Shown: positions 1-8,365, counted from the first letter of the stretch. The stretch is DNA of 64,000 bases from Haloplanus sp. CK5-1 (GCF_037201915.1 NZ_CP147505.1:496001-560000); one strand, 5' to 3'. The notes: generated from the sequence alone by a model not told the origin. Numbers and translations are program-made.

Positions 1-74
1 ACACGCCGACCCGTCGGGAGGGTGAACAGACGTTCCGGATCGCTCAGCGCCTCGCCCGGGGTGAACCACTCCAC
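1..74 (-). CDS. possible 5' end of a protein running off the left edge
   Basis: Reading leftward from GTG at 74 gives 24 open codons (begins MEWFTPGEAL) to the window edge, without a stop. The T-run at 99-104 lies about 26-30 bases upstream and could serve as its promoter as well as that of the divergent OsmC gene. I do not recognise the protein and only 24 residues are visible. It could equally be upstream non-coding DNA. Confidence 0.3.
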   Translation of the reverse strand, partial: MEWFTPGEALSDPERLFTLPTGRR

Positions 75-97
75 GAGACCTGACGCCGCCCGGAACG

Positions 98-105
98 CTT
101 TTTTC
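98..105. promoter_or_regulatory. A/T box between divergent starts
   Basis: CTTTTTTC is the only A/T-rich tract in this GC-rich intergenic stretch. It is centred about 27 bases before the OsmC ATG at 128, the spacing expected for a leaderless haloarchaeal transcript, and a similar distance before the possible minus-strand start at 74. Confidence 0.4.
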
Positions 106-127
106 GCCCCTCGTTTCACGGTACCAC

Positions 128-649
128 ATGACAGAAGACCTCCGCGAGCGACAGGCACCGCTGAAAGAGACCTACGAGTCGGATCCCGACGCGGCGCGGG
201 TGACGCTCACGGCCACCGGCGACGAGGCCGCCGACGCGACGGCCTGTAGCGTCGAGGTGGGCGAGGCCGTCTACGAGGCACAACTCCACGAGGGCGCGGG
301 CGGATCCGGCACCGCGGCCTGTTCGGGCGACCTCCTGCTCGGCGCTCTCGCCGCCTGCGCACAACTGACCGCGCAAGCGGTGATCGAGAACTTCGGCGTC
401 GACGCCGACGTGTCCGTCCGGGTCGAGGGCGACTTGGACCTCCGGGGGACGATGGGCGTCGCGGACGTGCCCGTCGGCTTCCAAGACGTCCGCCTCGACG
501 CGACGCTATCGGGCGACCTCGACCCGGAGACGGCGGCGTCGATCCAGGACGCGACCGAGCGGTACTGCGTGGTGTACCGGACGCTCGTCGACGCGCCGGA
601 CGTAACTACCGAGTGGACGTTCGAGAGAAGCGCCGAGGATGAGATTTGA
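128..649 (+). CDS. OsmC family protein
   Basis: This 173-residue protein has the OsmC/Ohr family layout: an alpha/beta N-terminal half, a 'CSGDLLLGALAACAQLTAQA' helix near residues 60-80 and a second conserved Cys in 'YCVVYRTL' near residue 140. OsmC proteins reduce organic peroxides through two reactive cysteines. Here one Cys lies at the start of the central helix (AACSGD), another within it (AACAQ) and one in the RYCVVYR helix, so peroxide chemistry is plausible but not certain. The last six codons lie inside the convergent tRNA-Ser gene. A second OsmC paralogue is at 47041-47568 next to the cobalamin operon. Confidence 0.85.
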   Translation: MTEDLRERQAPLKETYESDPDAARVTLTATGDEAADATACSVEVGEAVYEAQLHEGAGGSGTAACSGDLLLGALAACAQLTAQAVIENFGVDADVSVRVEGDLDLRGTMGVADVPVGFQDVRLDATLSGDLDPETAASIQDATERYCVVYRTLVDAPDVTTEWTFERSAEDEI

Positions 650-716
650 ACTCATGTGTCCTGAACGGACAGTTGCTCTCGAAGCAACCGCCTTGGCCGG
701 GCTAGGCTACCTCGGC
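631..716 (-). tRNA. tRNA-Ser (CGA)
   Basis: The reverse strand folds into a class II tRNA. The acceptor stem GCCGAGG/CCTCGGC pairs 710-716 with 632-638, with discriminator G at 631. The anticodon arm GTTGC-TTCGAGA-GCAAC carries anticodon CGA, which reads UCG serine codons. A long variable arm (TGTCC/GGACA) and a T-arm with TTCAAAT follow. The long variable arm supports the serine assignment. CCA is not encoded. The 3' end overlaps the 3' end of the convergent OsmC-like gene by 19 bases. Confidence 0.97.
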
Positions 717-812
717 TCGTTCGAACGTGAGCGCGCGGGCGTTTAATCGGTTTCGGTTCGATGCCGTCCCCCGATCCCGCGGATTGAAGTCGCCGTAGCC
801 CGAGCGACGACC

Positions 813-1256
813 ATGGCTATCGTCGACACGGCGGTGAACGCGATACACCTACTGGTTGCCGGTCTGTGGGCCGGGAGCGTCCTGTTCGTGGCCGGGGGGC
901 TGTTGCCGGCCGCCCGCGACGGTGACCTCGGCGCGACGGTGCTCGGGGGGCTGATCGGCCGTTTCCGGTGGGGGTCGCGGATCGCCTCTGTCGTCCTCCT
1001 TTTCACCGGCGGTCACCTCGCGGGGACGCGCTACACCGCCGAGACGCTCCTGGGATCGACGCGTGGCTACCTCGTCGTCGCGATGGTGGTGCTGTGGTTC
1101 GCCATGACCGGTCTCGTCGAGGTGGGATCGGGCCGCCTCCTCGACGGCGTCGACGAACGGAAGGTTCGCGCCCCCGCACGCGCGGCAAAGCCTTTCTTCG
1201 CCGCCGCGACGGTCGCGGCCGTCGGCCTACTCGTCATCGGCGGTATCCTGCTCTGA
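813..1256 (+). CDS. CopD-like small integral membrane protein
   Basis: The 147-residue protein is mostly four hydrophobic segments (about residues 7-30, 40-65, 82-105 and 125-147). 'HLLVAGLWAGSVLF' in the first helix resembles the CopD copper-resistance family, whose members carry membrane histidines. Only one such His is evident here, so copper transport is an inference from fold-level resemblance. A strong hairpin follows the stop codon at 1271-1297. No operon partner is visible. Confidence 0.6.
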   Translation: MAIVDTAVNAIHLLVAGLWAGSVLFVAGGLLPAARDGDLGATVLGGLIGRFRWGSRIASVVLLFTGGHLAGTRYTAETLLGSTRGYLVVAMVVLWFAMTGLVEVGSGRLLDGVDERKVRAPARAAKPFFAAATVAAVGLLVIGGILL

Positions 1257-1270
1257 CCGGTCGAGACGGT

Positions 1271-1297
1271 GTCGGCCGCCGGAGTTTGGCGGCCGAC
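1271..1297. terminator. 10-bp perfect hairpin
   Basis: GTCGGCCGCC and GGCGGCCGAC form a perfect 10-bp stem around the 7-base loop GGAGTTT. It lies just after the CopD-like gene and just after the stop of the small minus-strand ORF at 1312-1455, so it may end transcription from both sides. There is no U-tract, so the assignment is tentative. Confidence 0.45.
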
Positions 1298-1311
1298 GGA
1301 ACAGTCGGTGG

Positions 1312-1455
1312 TTACGCCGTCGGGGTGTGCCGGTCGCCTCGGCCACGCGCCGACGACGGGTCACCGTAGACGATACGTTCGACGATCTCGTCGAAATCGG
1401 GAAGCGTCCGGTCACGCGTCGGTTCGTCCGCTGGCACGTGTGGTACGAGGGTCAT
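1312..1455 (-). CDS. small acidic hypothetical protein (47 aa)
   Basis: An ATG at 1455 opens a 47-codon frame ending in TAA. It begins MTLVPHVPADEP and contains 'LPDFDEIVERIVYGD', an acidic amphipathic helix typical of haloarchaeal proteins. Its C-terminus is basic and Thr/Pro-rich. It fills much of the otherwise empty 1257-1764 interval and ends next to the hairpin at 1271-1297. I recognise no family. The remaining bases 1456-1764, upstream of the CbiA/CobB gene, show no other convincing frame and no recognisable riboswitch. Confidence 0.4.
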   Translation of the reverse strand: MTLVPHVPADEPTRDRTLPDFDEIVERIVYGDPSSARGRGDRHTPTA

Positions 1456-1764
1456 CTACCGTCACCCCGGCCGGACGTGACGGCGTCGCGAGTGAAAAAC
1501 GTCTTGCCGGCCCGACTCGCCCGACCGCCCGTGACACTCCGCCGTATCGCACTCACACCCACCGGGAATGCGGTCCGGACGGAGCCCGGTTCGATCCCCG
1601 ACGACGCCGGAACGGGCCGGGCACACACCGGTTCCGGTCCACGGGTCGGCTGGGCCACGGGCGGCCAGATCTTTGGACACCCCCACCGCAAGAGGTAGAT
1701 GCGTCCGCCGCGGAGCCGGTCGTATGTGGACACAGCGGACGCGGTCGGCGGGGAGTGAGGTGAC

Positions 1765-3063
1765 GTGAACGGTGTCGTCATCGGTGGCACACGCTCCGGC
1801 GTCGGCAAGACCGTCGCGGCGCTCGCGACGATCCGAGCGCTGGAGGCCGAGGGGCTGACCGTCCAGCCGGCCAAGGCCGGCCCGGACTTCATCGATCCCA
1901 GCCACCACGCCGCCGTCGCCGGCCGCTCCTCCCGGACGCTCGACGTGTGGCTAGAGGGCGTCGACGGCGTTCGCCGCAACTACCACCGCGGCGACGCCGA
2001 CGTCTGCGTCGTCGAGGGGGTGATGGGGCTGTACGACGGCGACGGCTCCAGCACCGCCGCCGTCGCCGAGGCGCTCGACCTCCCCGTCGTCCTCGTCGTC
2101 GACGCGAAGGCGGGGATGGAGAGCGTCGCCGCCACGGTCCTGGGATTCGAGCGCTACGCCGCCGAGGCGGGCCGCGACATCGATGTGGTGGGCATCCTCG
2201 CCCAGCGAGCCCACGGCGGCCGCCACGCCGAGGGTATCCGCGACGCCCTCCCCGCCGGCCTAGAGTACTTCGGCCGCCTCCCGCCACGGGACGACTTGGA
2301 GATTCCGGACCGACATCTCGGTCTCCACATGGGCGACGAGTCACCGCTCGACGACGACGCCCTCGACGCCGCGGCGGAGACGGTGCGGGCCGACCGCCTC
2401 CGCGCGGTGTCGCGCGAACCACCGCGGCCGGAGTCGGTCGCCCCCGACCCCGCGACGGATGCGACGGTCGCCGTCGCCCGCGACGATGCCTTCCGCTTCG
2501 TCTACCCGGCGACGCTCGAACGCCTCCGGGAGCGCGCGACCGTGACGACGTTCGCACCGACCGCCGGTGACGACCTGCCCGACTGCGACGGCGTCTACCT
2601 CCCCGGTGGCTACCCCGAGCTCCACGGCGAGGCGCTGGCGTCGAGTCCCGCGCTGTCGACGCTGTCCGACCGGGCCGCCGAGGGGCTGCCCGTGTTCGGG
2701 GAGTGTGGCGGCCTGATGGCGCTCGCACGGTCTCTGACGACTACCGAGGGCGACACACACGCGATGGCGGGCGTCCTCCCCGCAGACGTGCGGATGCACG
2801 ACCGCTATCAAGCATTGGATCACGTCGAACTCCGCGCCCGCGACGACAGCCTCACCGCCGCGTCGGGGACGTCGCTCCGGGGCCACGAGTTCCACTACTC
2901 CAGCGCCGACGTGGACGCCGACGCCCGGTTCGCGTTCGACGTCGAACGGGGCGATGGCGTCGACGGCGACCACGACGGCCTGACCGTCCAGCGGACGCTC
3001 GGCACCTACTGTCACGTCCACCCCGAGAGCGGGGCGTTCGACGCCTTCCTCGACGGGCTCTAG
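1765..3063 (+). CDS. cbiA: cobyrinate a,c-diamide synthase (CbiA/CobB)
   Basis: The enzyme amidates the a and c side chains of the corrin ring using glutamine and ATP. The 432-residue protein starts at GTG 1765. It has a P-loop-like dethiobiotin-synthetase domain (GGTRSGVGKT, residues 7-16), then 'KAGPDFIDPSHH', and a C-terminal class I glutamine amidotransferase domain with the nucleophile in 'FGECGGLMAL' near residue 314 and the late 'GTYCHVHPES' histidine. Length matches the family. It is separated by 34 kb from the main cobalamin cluster and its nearest neighbours are unrelated. Both CbiA (anaerobic) and CobB (aerobic) names are used for this family; the rest of the window favours the anaerobic route. 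Confidence 0.93.
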   Translation: MNGVVIGGTRSGVGKTVAALATIRALEAEGLTVQPAKAGPDFIDPSHHAAVAGRSSRTLDVWLEGVDGVRRNYHRGDADVCVVEGVMGLYDGDGSSTAAVAEALDLPVVLVVDAKAGMESVAATVLGFERYAAEAGRDIDVVGILAQRAHGGRHAEGIRDALPAGLEYFGRLPPRDDLEIPDRHLGLHMGDESPLDDDALDAAAETVRADRLRAVSREPPRPESVAPDPATDATVAVARDDAFRFVYPATLERLRERATVTTFAPTAGDDLPDCDGVYLPGGYPELHGEALASSPALSTLSDRAAEGLPVFGECGGLMALARSLTTTEGDTHAMAGVLPADVRMHDRYQALDHVELRARDDSLTAASGTSLRGHEFHYSSADVDADARFAFDVERGDGVDGDHDGLTVQRTLGTYCHVHPESGAFDAFLDGL

Positions 3064-3329
3064 GGGTGCCGGCGGACCCGAAACTCGCCGTAGCCGCCGT
3101 ACGCGAGTTCCAGCGCGCCGATCCACCAGTTCCAGCGCTCGGCGAGCGATCCCTCGGGCGCGTCGCCGAGTTCGTCGACGACACCGGTGGCGGTGAGACT
3201 CACGCCGCGGTCGGCGGCGAGCCTCCCGGAGTCGGCCAGGTCCCGGGCCGCCCGAACGACCGCCCGCCGCTCCCCCTCGTCGGCGTCGTACCGGCCCGCG
3301 AGTTCGGAGTCGAGGCGCGTCTCGTCCAT
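3060..3329 (-). CDS. conserved haloarchaeal hypothetical protein (89 aa)
   Basis: The 89-residue acidic, soluble protein (MDETRLDSEL...) is predicted to be helical, with an aromatic patch 'RWNWWIGALELAYGGYGEF' near residues 65-83. Its ATG overlaps the TGA of the upstream lipoprotein gene by one base (TGATG), so the two are probably translated together. It converges with the CbiA gene, overlapping its stop by four bases. Function unknown. Confidence 0.7.
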   Translation of the reverse strand: MDETRLDSELAGRYDADEGERRAVVRAARDLADSGRLAADRGVSLTATGVVDELGDAPEGSLAERWNWWIGALELAYGGYGEFRVRRHP

Positions 3330-4405
3330 CACTCCCACCACGCGCCCCGCCGTTCGCGGTAACTCGCGTCCCGGAACGGCGGCGGTTTCTCCGCGTCCGC
3401 CTCCGCGCCGAGGGCGTGGGCCAGCCAGTAGCCGACGTGCCACCCCACGGCGTCGGTGTCGATGCCGACGAGTCGAACGTCGATCCGGGTGTACGTCTCG
3501 ATGGCGCCGTCGCCGTCGGGGTCCGTGCCGTAGGACTCGACGCAGGACCCGGTCGACGACGCACAGGAAGACGTCGCGCCGAATCGGATTCGCACCTCGG
3601 TGTCCGGTCCGGGCGACCCGACCCGCTCGAATGAGAGGTTGTCGGGCATCCCCGGCGGGTCGTCCTCGTAGTAGGTCAGCGCCCGGTCGGTCTGTCGGAC
3701 CACGCCGTCGGGGTCGGAGGCGTTCGCCGCGTCGACGTGGACGGTGAAGTCGGTGTCGTCCCACGGGAACGCCCGCTCGGTCGCGTTCGGTTGGGGTTCG
3801 GTGTAGATGACCGACTTCGCCCGCATCACGGACGTCGGCGCGTCGGCGTGGGTTCGCCCGAGTGTGTGCCCGAGTTCGTGTTTGGCCACCAGCGTCGTCG
3901 ACTCGTTTCCGAGACTGGTCTGTACCCACACCGTCTCCGGCCGGTCCACCTGCCGGGGGTCGGTGAGCAGCGGCGCACAGCCGACGGCGTCGCTCACGTC
4001 GCCACAGTCGGGGACGTCGTCGGTGAAGGCGACCACGAGGTCCGGTTCCTCTGCGTCTGGTCGCACCTCGTAGTCGACCGAAAAGCCGAGATACCGGTCG
4101 TCGTTCGCTTCCCAGAAGTCGGCGGCCTCACGCACCAGTGGCGCGAACGTGCGGTCGCGACTCCCCTCGTTCCGGACGGCGACGACCACCGGATCGCTCC
4201 CCCACGGGTTCGCCGTCACGTTGCTCGTTCCCCCACCCGAACCGTCGTCGACGCCGTCGGTGGCGGGCGTGGTGTCGGCGTTCGTCCCTGCCGTCGTCGA
4301 ATCGGGCGAGGTGGGCGTCGGTACGAACGGCGTCGCACACCCCGCGAGAACGAGGAGCACCGCGAGTGCGAGCGTGGGTGCGAGCGGCGACCGACGAGCC
4401 GTCAT
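3329..4405 (-). CDS. secreted lipoprotein with a metzincin-type zinc protease motif
   Basis: The 358-residue protein begins with a hydrophobic signal and lipobox (LVLAGC, Cys23), then a Thr/Pro/Ser-rich linker (about residues 24-65), so it is probably anchored outside the membrane. The core contains HELGHTLGRTH (His176, Glu177, His180, Gly183, His186), the extended HExxHxxGxxH zinc site of metzincins, followed by 'TSVMRAKS' with Met194 as a possible Met-turn. This places it near archaeal matrixin/archaemetzincin-like peptidases; substrate unknown. A second half (about 205-330) with four cysteines is unassigned. It is cotranscribed with the 89-aa protein downstream. Confidence 0.7.
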   Translation of the reverse strand: MTARRSPLAPTLALAVLLVLAGCATPFVPTPTSPDSTTAGTNADTTPATDGVDDGSGGGTSNVTANPWGSDPVVVAVRNEGSRDRTFAPLVREAADFWEANDDRYLGFSVDYEVRPDAEEPDLVVAFTDDVPDCGDVSDAVGCAPLLTDPRQVDRPETVWVQTSLGNESTTLVAKHELGHTLGRTHADAPTSVMRAKSVIYTEPQPNATERAFPWDDTDFTVHVDAANASDPDGVVRQTDRALTYYEDDPPGMPDNLSFERVGSPGPDTEVRIRFGATSSCASSTGSCVESYGTDPDGDGAIETYTRIDVRLVGIDTDAVGWHVGYWLAHALGAEADAEKPPPFRDASYRERRGAWWE

Positions 4406-4454
4406 TTGTCGTCCGTCGGTGACGCGGGGAGAAAACCGTTCGGGCAGTGCGGAA

Positions 4455-7004
4455 TCAGGACTCGGCGTCGCCGTCCGGCCGAACGTTCGCCAGTCGCATC
4501 GCGTTGCCGGTCACCGCGAGGCTCATCCCCATGTCGCCGATGACGACGGCGTGGATGACGCTCACGAGACCGAGGGGCGCGCCCGCGGCGAGGACGGCCT
4601 TCACCGCGAGCGACGACCAGACGTTCGACCGGATGACCCCGTTCGCCTTCCGGGCGAGGGCGACGAGGTAGGGGAGGCGGGTGAGGTCGTCGCCCATCAG
4701 CGCCACGTCGGCCGTCTCGATGGCGGTGTCGGTGCCAGCCGCGCCCATGGCGACGCCGACGGTGGCGGCAGCGAGGGCGGGGGCGTCGTTGACGCCGTCG
4801 CCGACCATCGCCACGCCCCCGCCGGCCCGGTTCCACGGCAGGCGCGTCGTCTCGTCGGCCGCCGCCTCCGAGTCGGCGGTCAGTTCGCGGACCGCGGCCA
4901 CCTTCTCGTCGGGCAGGAGGTCCGCACGCACCTCGTCGATCCCGACCCGGGCGGCGATGGCGTGGGCCGTCCGTTCGTTGTCGCCGGTCAGCATCACCAC
5001 GCGGTCGATCCCCAACTCGCGCAGGCGGGCGACGGTTCGCTCGGCTTCGGGGCGTACGGTGTCGGCGACGGCGATGACGCCTTCGAGTTCGTCCTCGGTG
5101 CCGACGAGGACGACCGACTTCCCGTCGGCCTGCAGGCGCGGCACCACGTCGTTGACCAGGTCGAGGTAGCTGCCGGGTCCGTGGTCGCAGGTCTCGGGAG
5201 CCAAGTCGTCGCCCACGGCGACGCCCCCGTCCGTCGCGACGTGGGTGTGTTCGAGGTCGAACCCGAGGCGTTCGAACAGCGACGGCTTGCCCGCGTAGTG
5301 GGTAACCCCGTCGAGGTCGGCCCGGACGCCTTTCCCGGTGATCGATCGGAAGTCGGCGACCTCGCGGTCGTCGACGTCCCGATCCGTCGCGTGGTCGACG
5401 ATGGCAGTCGCGATCGGGTGTTCGCTCCGCCGTTCGAGCGACGCGGCACACGCCAGGACGTCGTCGTCGCTGCGGCCGTTCAGCGCCACCACGTCGGTCA
5501 CGCCCAACTCGCCGGTCGTGATCGTCCCCGTCTTGTCGAGGGCGACAGCGTCCACCTCGCCCATCGCCTCCAGGCGGTCCCCGCCCTTGATCAGGACGCC
5601 GTTGCGGGCGGCACTGGTGATGCCCGAGACGACGCTGACCGGCGTGCTGATGACGAACGCACAGGGGCAGGCGACCACGAGCAGGGTCAACCCGCGCGTG
5701 AACCAGACGTCGAGTGGCGCGCCGGCGAGAAGCGGTGGGCCGGCCGCGGTCACGATAGCGAGGACGACCACGACCGGCGTGTAGTACGACGCAAAGCGGT
5801 CGACGAACCGTTCGCGGTCTGACTTGTCGCGTTCGGCGTCGGCCACGAGGTCGATCACCGTCGCGAGCGTCGACTCGTCGGCCGGCGCGGTCGTCTCCAC
5901 CTCCAGGTACCCCTCCTCGACGATGCTACCGGCGTACACCTCGTCGCCCGCGGCCACGTCGACGGGGACGCTCTCGCCCGTGATGGGCGACTCGTCGACG
6001 GCGCTCGTCCCCTCGCGGACGACGCCGTCGACCGGGACGCGTTCGCCCGGCCGCACCACGACCAGTTCGCCGACGGCCACCTCGTCGACGGGGACTGTCG
6101 TCTCCTCGCTCTCGCTCTCGTCCGCCCCCGACCCACCGCGACGCACCGTCGCCGTATCCGGCGAGAGGTCCATCAACTCCGTCATCGACGACCGAGCGCG
6201 GTCCATCGAGTACCGCTCCAGCAGTTCCGACACCGAGAACAGGACGGCGAGCGTCGCAGCCTCGAACGGGAGGTCGACCGCGACGGCGCCGATCACGCCC
6301 GCGCCCATCAGAAAGTCGATGTCGAGACTCCGGGCGTGCAGCGAGTACCACCCGTTGCGGAGGATGGCCTGTCCCGCCACCGCGGCCGCGAGGACGTACA
6401 GCGCCCACGCGACGGTGATCGATCGACCGAAGACGGTCGTCAGCGTCGCGTTTGATCCCACGAGGAGATACTCGAAGCCGACGCCGGCGAGGAGTGCGAC
6501 CGCGCCGGCGGCGGTCTTCAGCGCCCGGCGACTTCGCCACGCCGAGGGCGACTCGCGCTCCCCCTCGACCACCTCGTAGCCCGCGTTCTCGACGGCCGCC
6601 ACCACGTCTCCCCGGGTCGTCCGATCGGGGGTGTAGGTGACCTCGACCCGGCCCGACGCGGGGCGGGCGTCGTGGTCGACGATGCCCGCGACCGACGCCA
6701 GTGCCGACTCGACCTTGCCGGCACACGACGAACAGTCCATCTCCGGCACCGAGAGTGTCTCCGTCGTCGTCTCGGCGACGGCGTAGCCCGCGGCCTCGAC
6801 GCGTTCCCGGATGGCATCCGGGGCCGTCACCCCCGAGTCGTAGTCGACGACCAGCGTCCCGGTCGTCGGCCGCGGGTCGACCGACTCGACCCCCGACAGC
6901 GACCGGACGCTCCGCTCGACCTTGCTCGCACACGAGGCACAGTCCATCTCCGGCACCGACGCGCGGACCGTCGCCCCCCCGCCGGCGTCGTCCTCGTCGC
7001 TCAT
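4455..7004 (-). CDS. heavy-metal P1B-type ATPase (Zn/Cd/Pb exporter type)
   Basis: The 849-residue membrane pump starts at ATG 7004. Two N-terminal heavy-metal-associated domains carry MDCASC (Cys22/Cys25) and MDCSSC (Cys91/Cys94). Then come ITGES, a transmembrane CPC (ACPCAFVISTP, about residue 445), the phosphorylated Asp in DKTGTITTG (about 488), SEHPIA, and GDGVNDAPAL (about 735). MDCxxC together with CPCxxVISTP is typical of the ZntA/CadA subgroup rather than copper CopA. Family knowledge predicts ATP-driven efflux of Zn2+, Cd2+ or Pb2+. The upstream 7005-7110 stretch is A/T-rich with ATTAAC at 7030 and 7071 and inverted GTTAAT at 7096, possible sites for a metal-responsive repressor. 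Confidence 0.92.
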   Translation of the reverse strand: MSDEDDAGGGATVRASVPEMDCASCASKVERSVRSLSGVESVDPRPTTGTLVVDYDSGVTAPDAIRERVEAAGYAVAETTTETLSVPEMDCSSCAGKVESALASVAGIVDHDARPASGRVEVTYTPDRTTRGDVVAAVENAGYEVVEGERESPSAWRSRRALKTAAGAVALLAGVGFEYLLVGSNATLTTVFGRSITVAWALYVLAAAVAGQAILRNGWYSLHARSLDIDFLMGAGVIGAVAVDLPFEAATLAVLFSVSELLERYSMDRARSSMTELMDLSPDTATVRRGGSGADESESEETTVPVDEVAVGELVVVRPGERVPVDGVVREGTSAVDESPITGESVPVDVAAGDEVYAGSIVEEGYLEVETTAPADESTLATVIDLVADAERDKSDRERFVDRFASYYTPVVVVLAIVTAAGPPLLAGAPLDVWFTRGLTLLVVACPCAFVISTPVSVVSGITSAARNGVLIKGGDRLEAMGEVDAVALDKTGTITTGELGVTDVVALNGRSDDDVLACAASLERRSEHPIATAIVDHATDRDVDDREVADFRSITGKGVRADLDGVTHYAGKPSLFERLGFDLEHTHVATDGGVAVGDDLAPETCDHGPGSYLDLVNDVVPRLQADGKSVVLVGTEDELEGVIAVADTVRPEAERTVARLRELGIDRVVMLTGDNERTAHAIAARVGIDEVRADLLPDEKVAAVRELTADSEAAADETTRLPWNRAGGGVAMVGDGVNDAPALAAATVGVAMGAAGTDTAIETADVALMGDDLTRLPYLVALARKANGVIRSNVWSSLAVKAVLAAGAPLGLVSVIHAVVIGDMGMSLAVTGNAMRLANVRPDGDAES

Positions 7005-7029
7005 TGGTCGCCCTAATCGCCACGTCCTT

Positions 7030-7101
7030 ATTAACGCTCCTGCCAGCAAATCGGCTTTACTGGCCGAATCATTAACAAAAATTTCGCGCGTAGTTGTTAA
7101 T
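7030..7101. promoter_or_regulatory. A/T-rich control region of the metal ATPase
   Basis: This is the most A/T-rich tract between the ATPase (minus) and S6e (plus). It holds two direct ATTAAC hexamers (7030-7035, 7071-7076) and one inverted copy (7096-7101). Its position just upstream of the ATPase start suggests promoter and operator function; no specific regulator can be named. Confidence 0.35.
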
Positions 7102-7170
7102 ACGGGGGTTGATCGCGCGACGGCGACGGCGAAGGGACGCCCACACCGGCGACGCACGCTTTCGACGTGC

Positions 7171-7178
7171 TTTTTATC
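7171..7178 (+). promoter_or_regulatory. TATA box of the S6e gene
   Basis: TTTTTATC is centred about 26 bases before the S6e ATG at 7200, indicating a leaderless transcript. Confidence 0.55.
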
Positions 7179-7199
7179 GGTCGCCGTCTGAATCCGGGC

Positions 7200-7580
7200 A
7201 TGGCAGAGTTCAAGGTCGTCGTTTCGGACCCGAACACGGGTCGGACCACGCAGGTCGAGGTAGAGGGACAGGACGCCAACAGGTTTCTCGGGCGCGAACT
7301 CGGGGACGAGGTCGACGGCGAGGCAGTCGGCCTCGACGGTGCGACCCTCGAACTGACCGGCGGGTCCGACGACGCCGGGCGGCCGCTCCGGACGGACGTC
7401 TCGGGGTCGGCGCTCAAGGAACTCCTCCTCGAAGGTGGCGTCGGCTACGACCCGTCCCGCGACGGCGAGCGAAAGCGCGTCACCGTCCGGGGTCGCGAGA
7501 TCAGCGAAGCCGTCGCCCAGATCAACGCGAAGGTCGTCGACGGCGACGCCGACTTCGACGACTTGACCGACGACGAGTAG
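7200..7580 (+). CDS. rps6e: 30S ribosomal protein S6e
   Basis: The 126-residue protein matches archaeal S6e: [15 protein letters not shown] at the start, '[12 protein letters not shown]' and a C-terminal '[22 protein letters not shown]'. S6e is a small-subunit component found in archaea and eukaryotes. An upstream in-frame ATG at 7167 lies within the promoter and is rejected. The next gene starts two bases after the stop, so the two probably form an operon. Confidence 0.96.
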   Translation: MAEFKVVVSDPNTGRTTQVEVEGQDANRFLGRELGDEVDGEAVGLDGATLELTGGSDDAGRPLRTDVSGSALKELLLEGGVGYDPSRDGERKRVTVRGREISEAVAQINAKVVDGDADFDDLTDDE

Positions 7581-7582
7581 CC

Positions 7583-8008
7583 GTGTCCGACCGCGTCGCC
7601 AGCGACGGGGACGGGGTGACCACCTACCGCGCCCGCGTCGCCCGGAGCGGCGGCACTCGTCGCCCCTGTCTGCGCCTCCCCGAGGCAGTCGACCTCGGGG
7701 AGGGCGACGTGCTCCGCCTCGTCCTCGACGGGACCGAGTACCACGCGCCCGTCCGAACCGACGCCGACGGCCGCCTGCTCCGCGGGGCCTACGACAACCG
7801 CCGCCTCGCACGGACCGACGGCGAGGGGGCGAACCGACTCGTCTCGTGGCTCCGCGACACGGACCGCGACCCGGGCCAGAGCGTCGACTTCGACGAGGTG
7901 ACGCCGGGCTACCTCTACGGCGTCCGCGTTCCGGGAACGCGGACGGTGTACTCGGTCACCAGCCGACCGGACTCGTCACTCTCGGCCATCGCCGAGGACT
8001 TAGAGTAG
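7583..8008 (+). CDS. conserved haloarchaeal protein next to S6e
   Basis: The 141-residue acidic soluble protein starts at GTG 7583, two bases after S6e. 'RARVARSGGTRRPCLRLPEAVDLGEGDVLRLVLDGTEY' near residues 17-54 suggests a beta-rich, AbrB-like fold, but no catalytic motif is visible. I believe it belongs to a haloarchaeal family of unknown function (DUF7112-like; from memory). Coupling to S6e hints at a housekeeping role. Confidence 0.75.
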   Translation: MSDRVASDGDGVTTYRARVARSGGTRRPCLRLPEAVDLGEGDVLRLVLDGTEYHAPVRTDADGRLLRGAYDNRRLARTDGEGANRLVSWLRDTDRDPGQSVDFDEVTPGYLYGVRVPGTRTVYSVTSRPDSSLSAIAEDLE

Positions 8009-8296
8009 TGCCCACACCCTGAGCGCAACGCCGACGAGCAGAAACGCCGTCCCGAGCGTCAGGAGGAGCAACAGCCACGTGGCCTGTTCGCCGACGCCGA
8101 CCTCGACCCCGAACACCGTCGCGTCCGCGTCGACGAGGGAGGCGACGGCGGCGACGACGATCCAGAGCCCCAAGACGGCGGTCGCGGCCGGTAGGAGCGT
8201 GACCGACGACGCCAGATCGAGTGCGCTGTCGGCCAGCACCGCCGCGCCGAACGCGGCGTAGACCGCGCCGGTGAGTCGGGTTCGGTCGGCGTCCAT
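8000..8296 (-). CDS. small membrane protein (3 TM)
   Basis: The 98-residue protein from ATG 8296 has three hydrophobic stretches (about residues 10-27, 31-53 and 68-96) and few charged residues. A longer frame to 8341 adds 15 polar residues (MGNRNTPVPG...) that do not look natural, so the inner ATG is chosen. It converges with the preceding gene, overlapping by nine bases. Function unknown. Confidence 0.6.
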   Translation of the reverse strand: MDADRTRLTGAVYAAFGAAVLADSALDLASSVTLLPAATAVLGLWIVVAAVASLVDADATVFGVEVGVGEQATWLLLLLTLGTAFLLVGVALRVWALL

Positions 8297-8365
8297 ACCG
8301 ACAGTCGATCGTCCGGGAACAGGTGTGTTTCGGTTTCCCACGGAGAACGGCCGATCGATACGTCG

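Noticed and set aside
1327-1698. Plus-strand 123-aa ORF before CbiA/CobB
   Set aside because: Arg-rich, neutral to basic composition unlike haloarchaeal proteins, and antisense to the more plausible 47-aa ORF.
1456-1764. Cobalamin riboswitch upstream of CbiA/CobB
   Set aside because: No B12-box-like sequence or convincing fold was seen, and such riboswitches are rare in archaea.
4149-5822. Long plus-strand ORF (557 aa) opposite the metal ATPase
   Set aside because: It lies antisense to clear P-type ATPase motifs; GC-rich DNA routinely opens such shadow frames.
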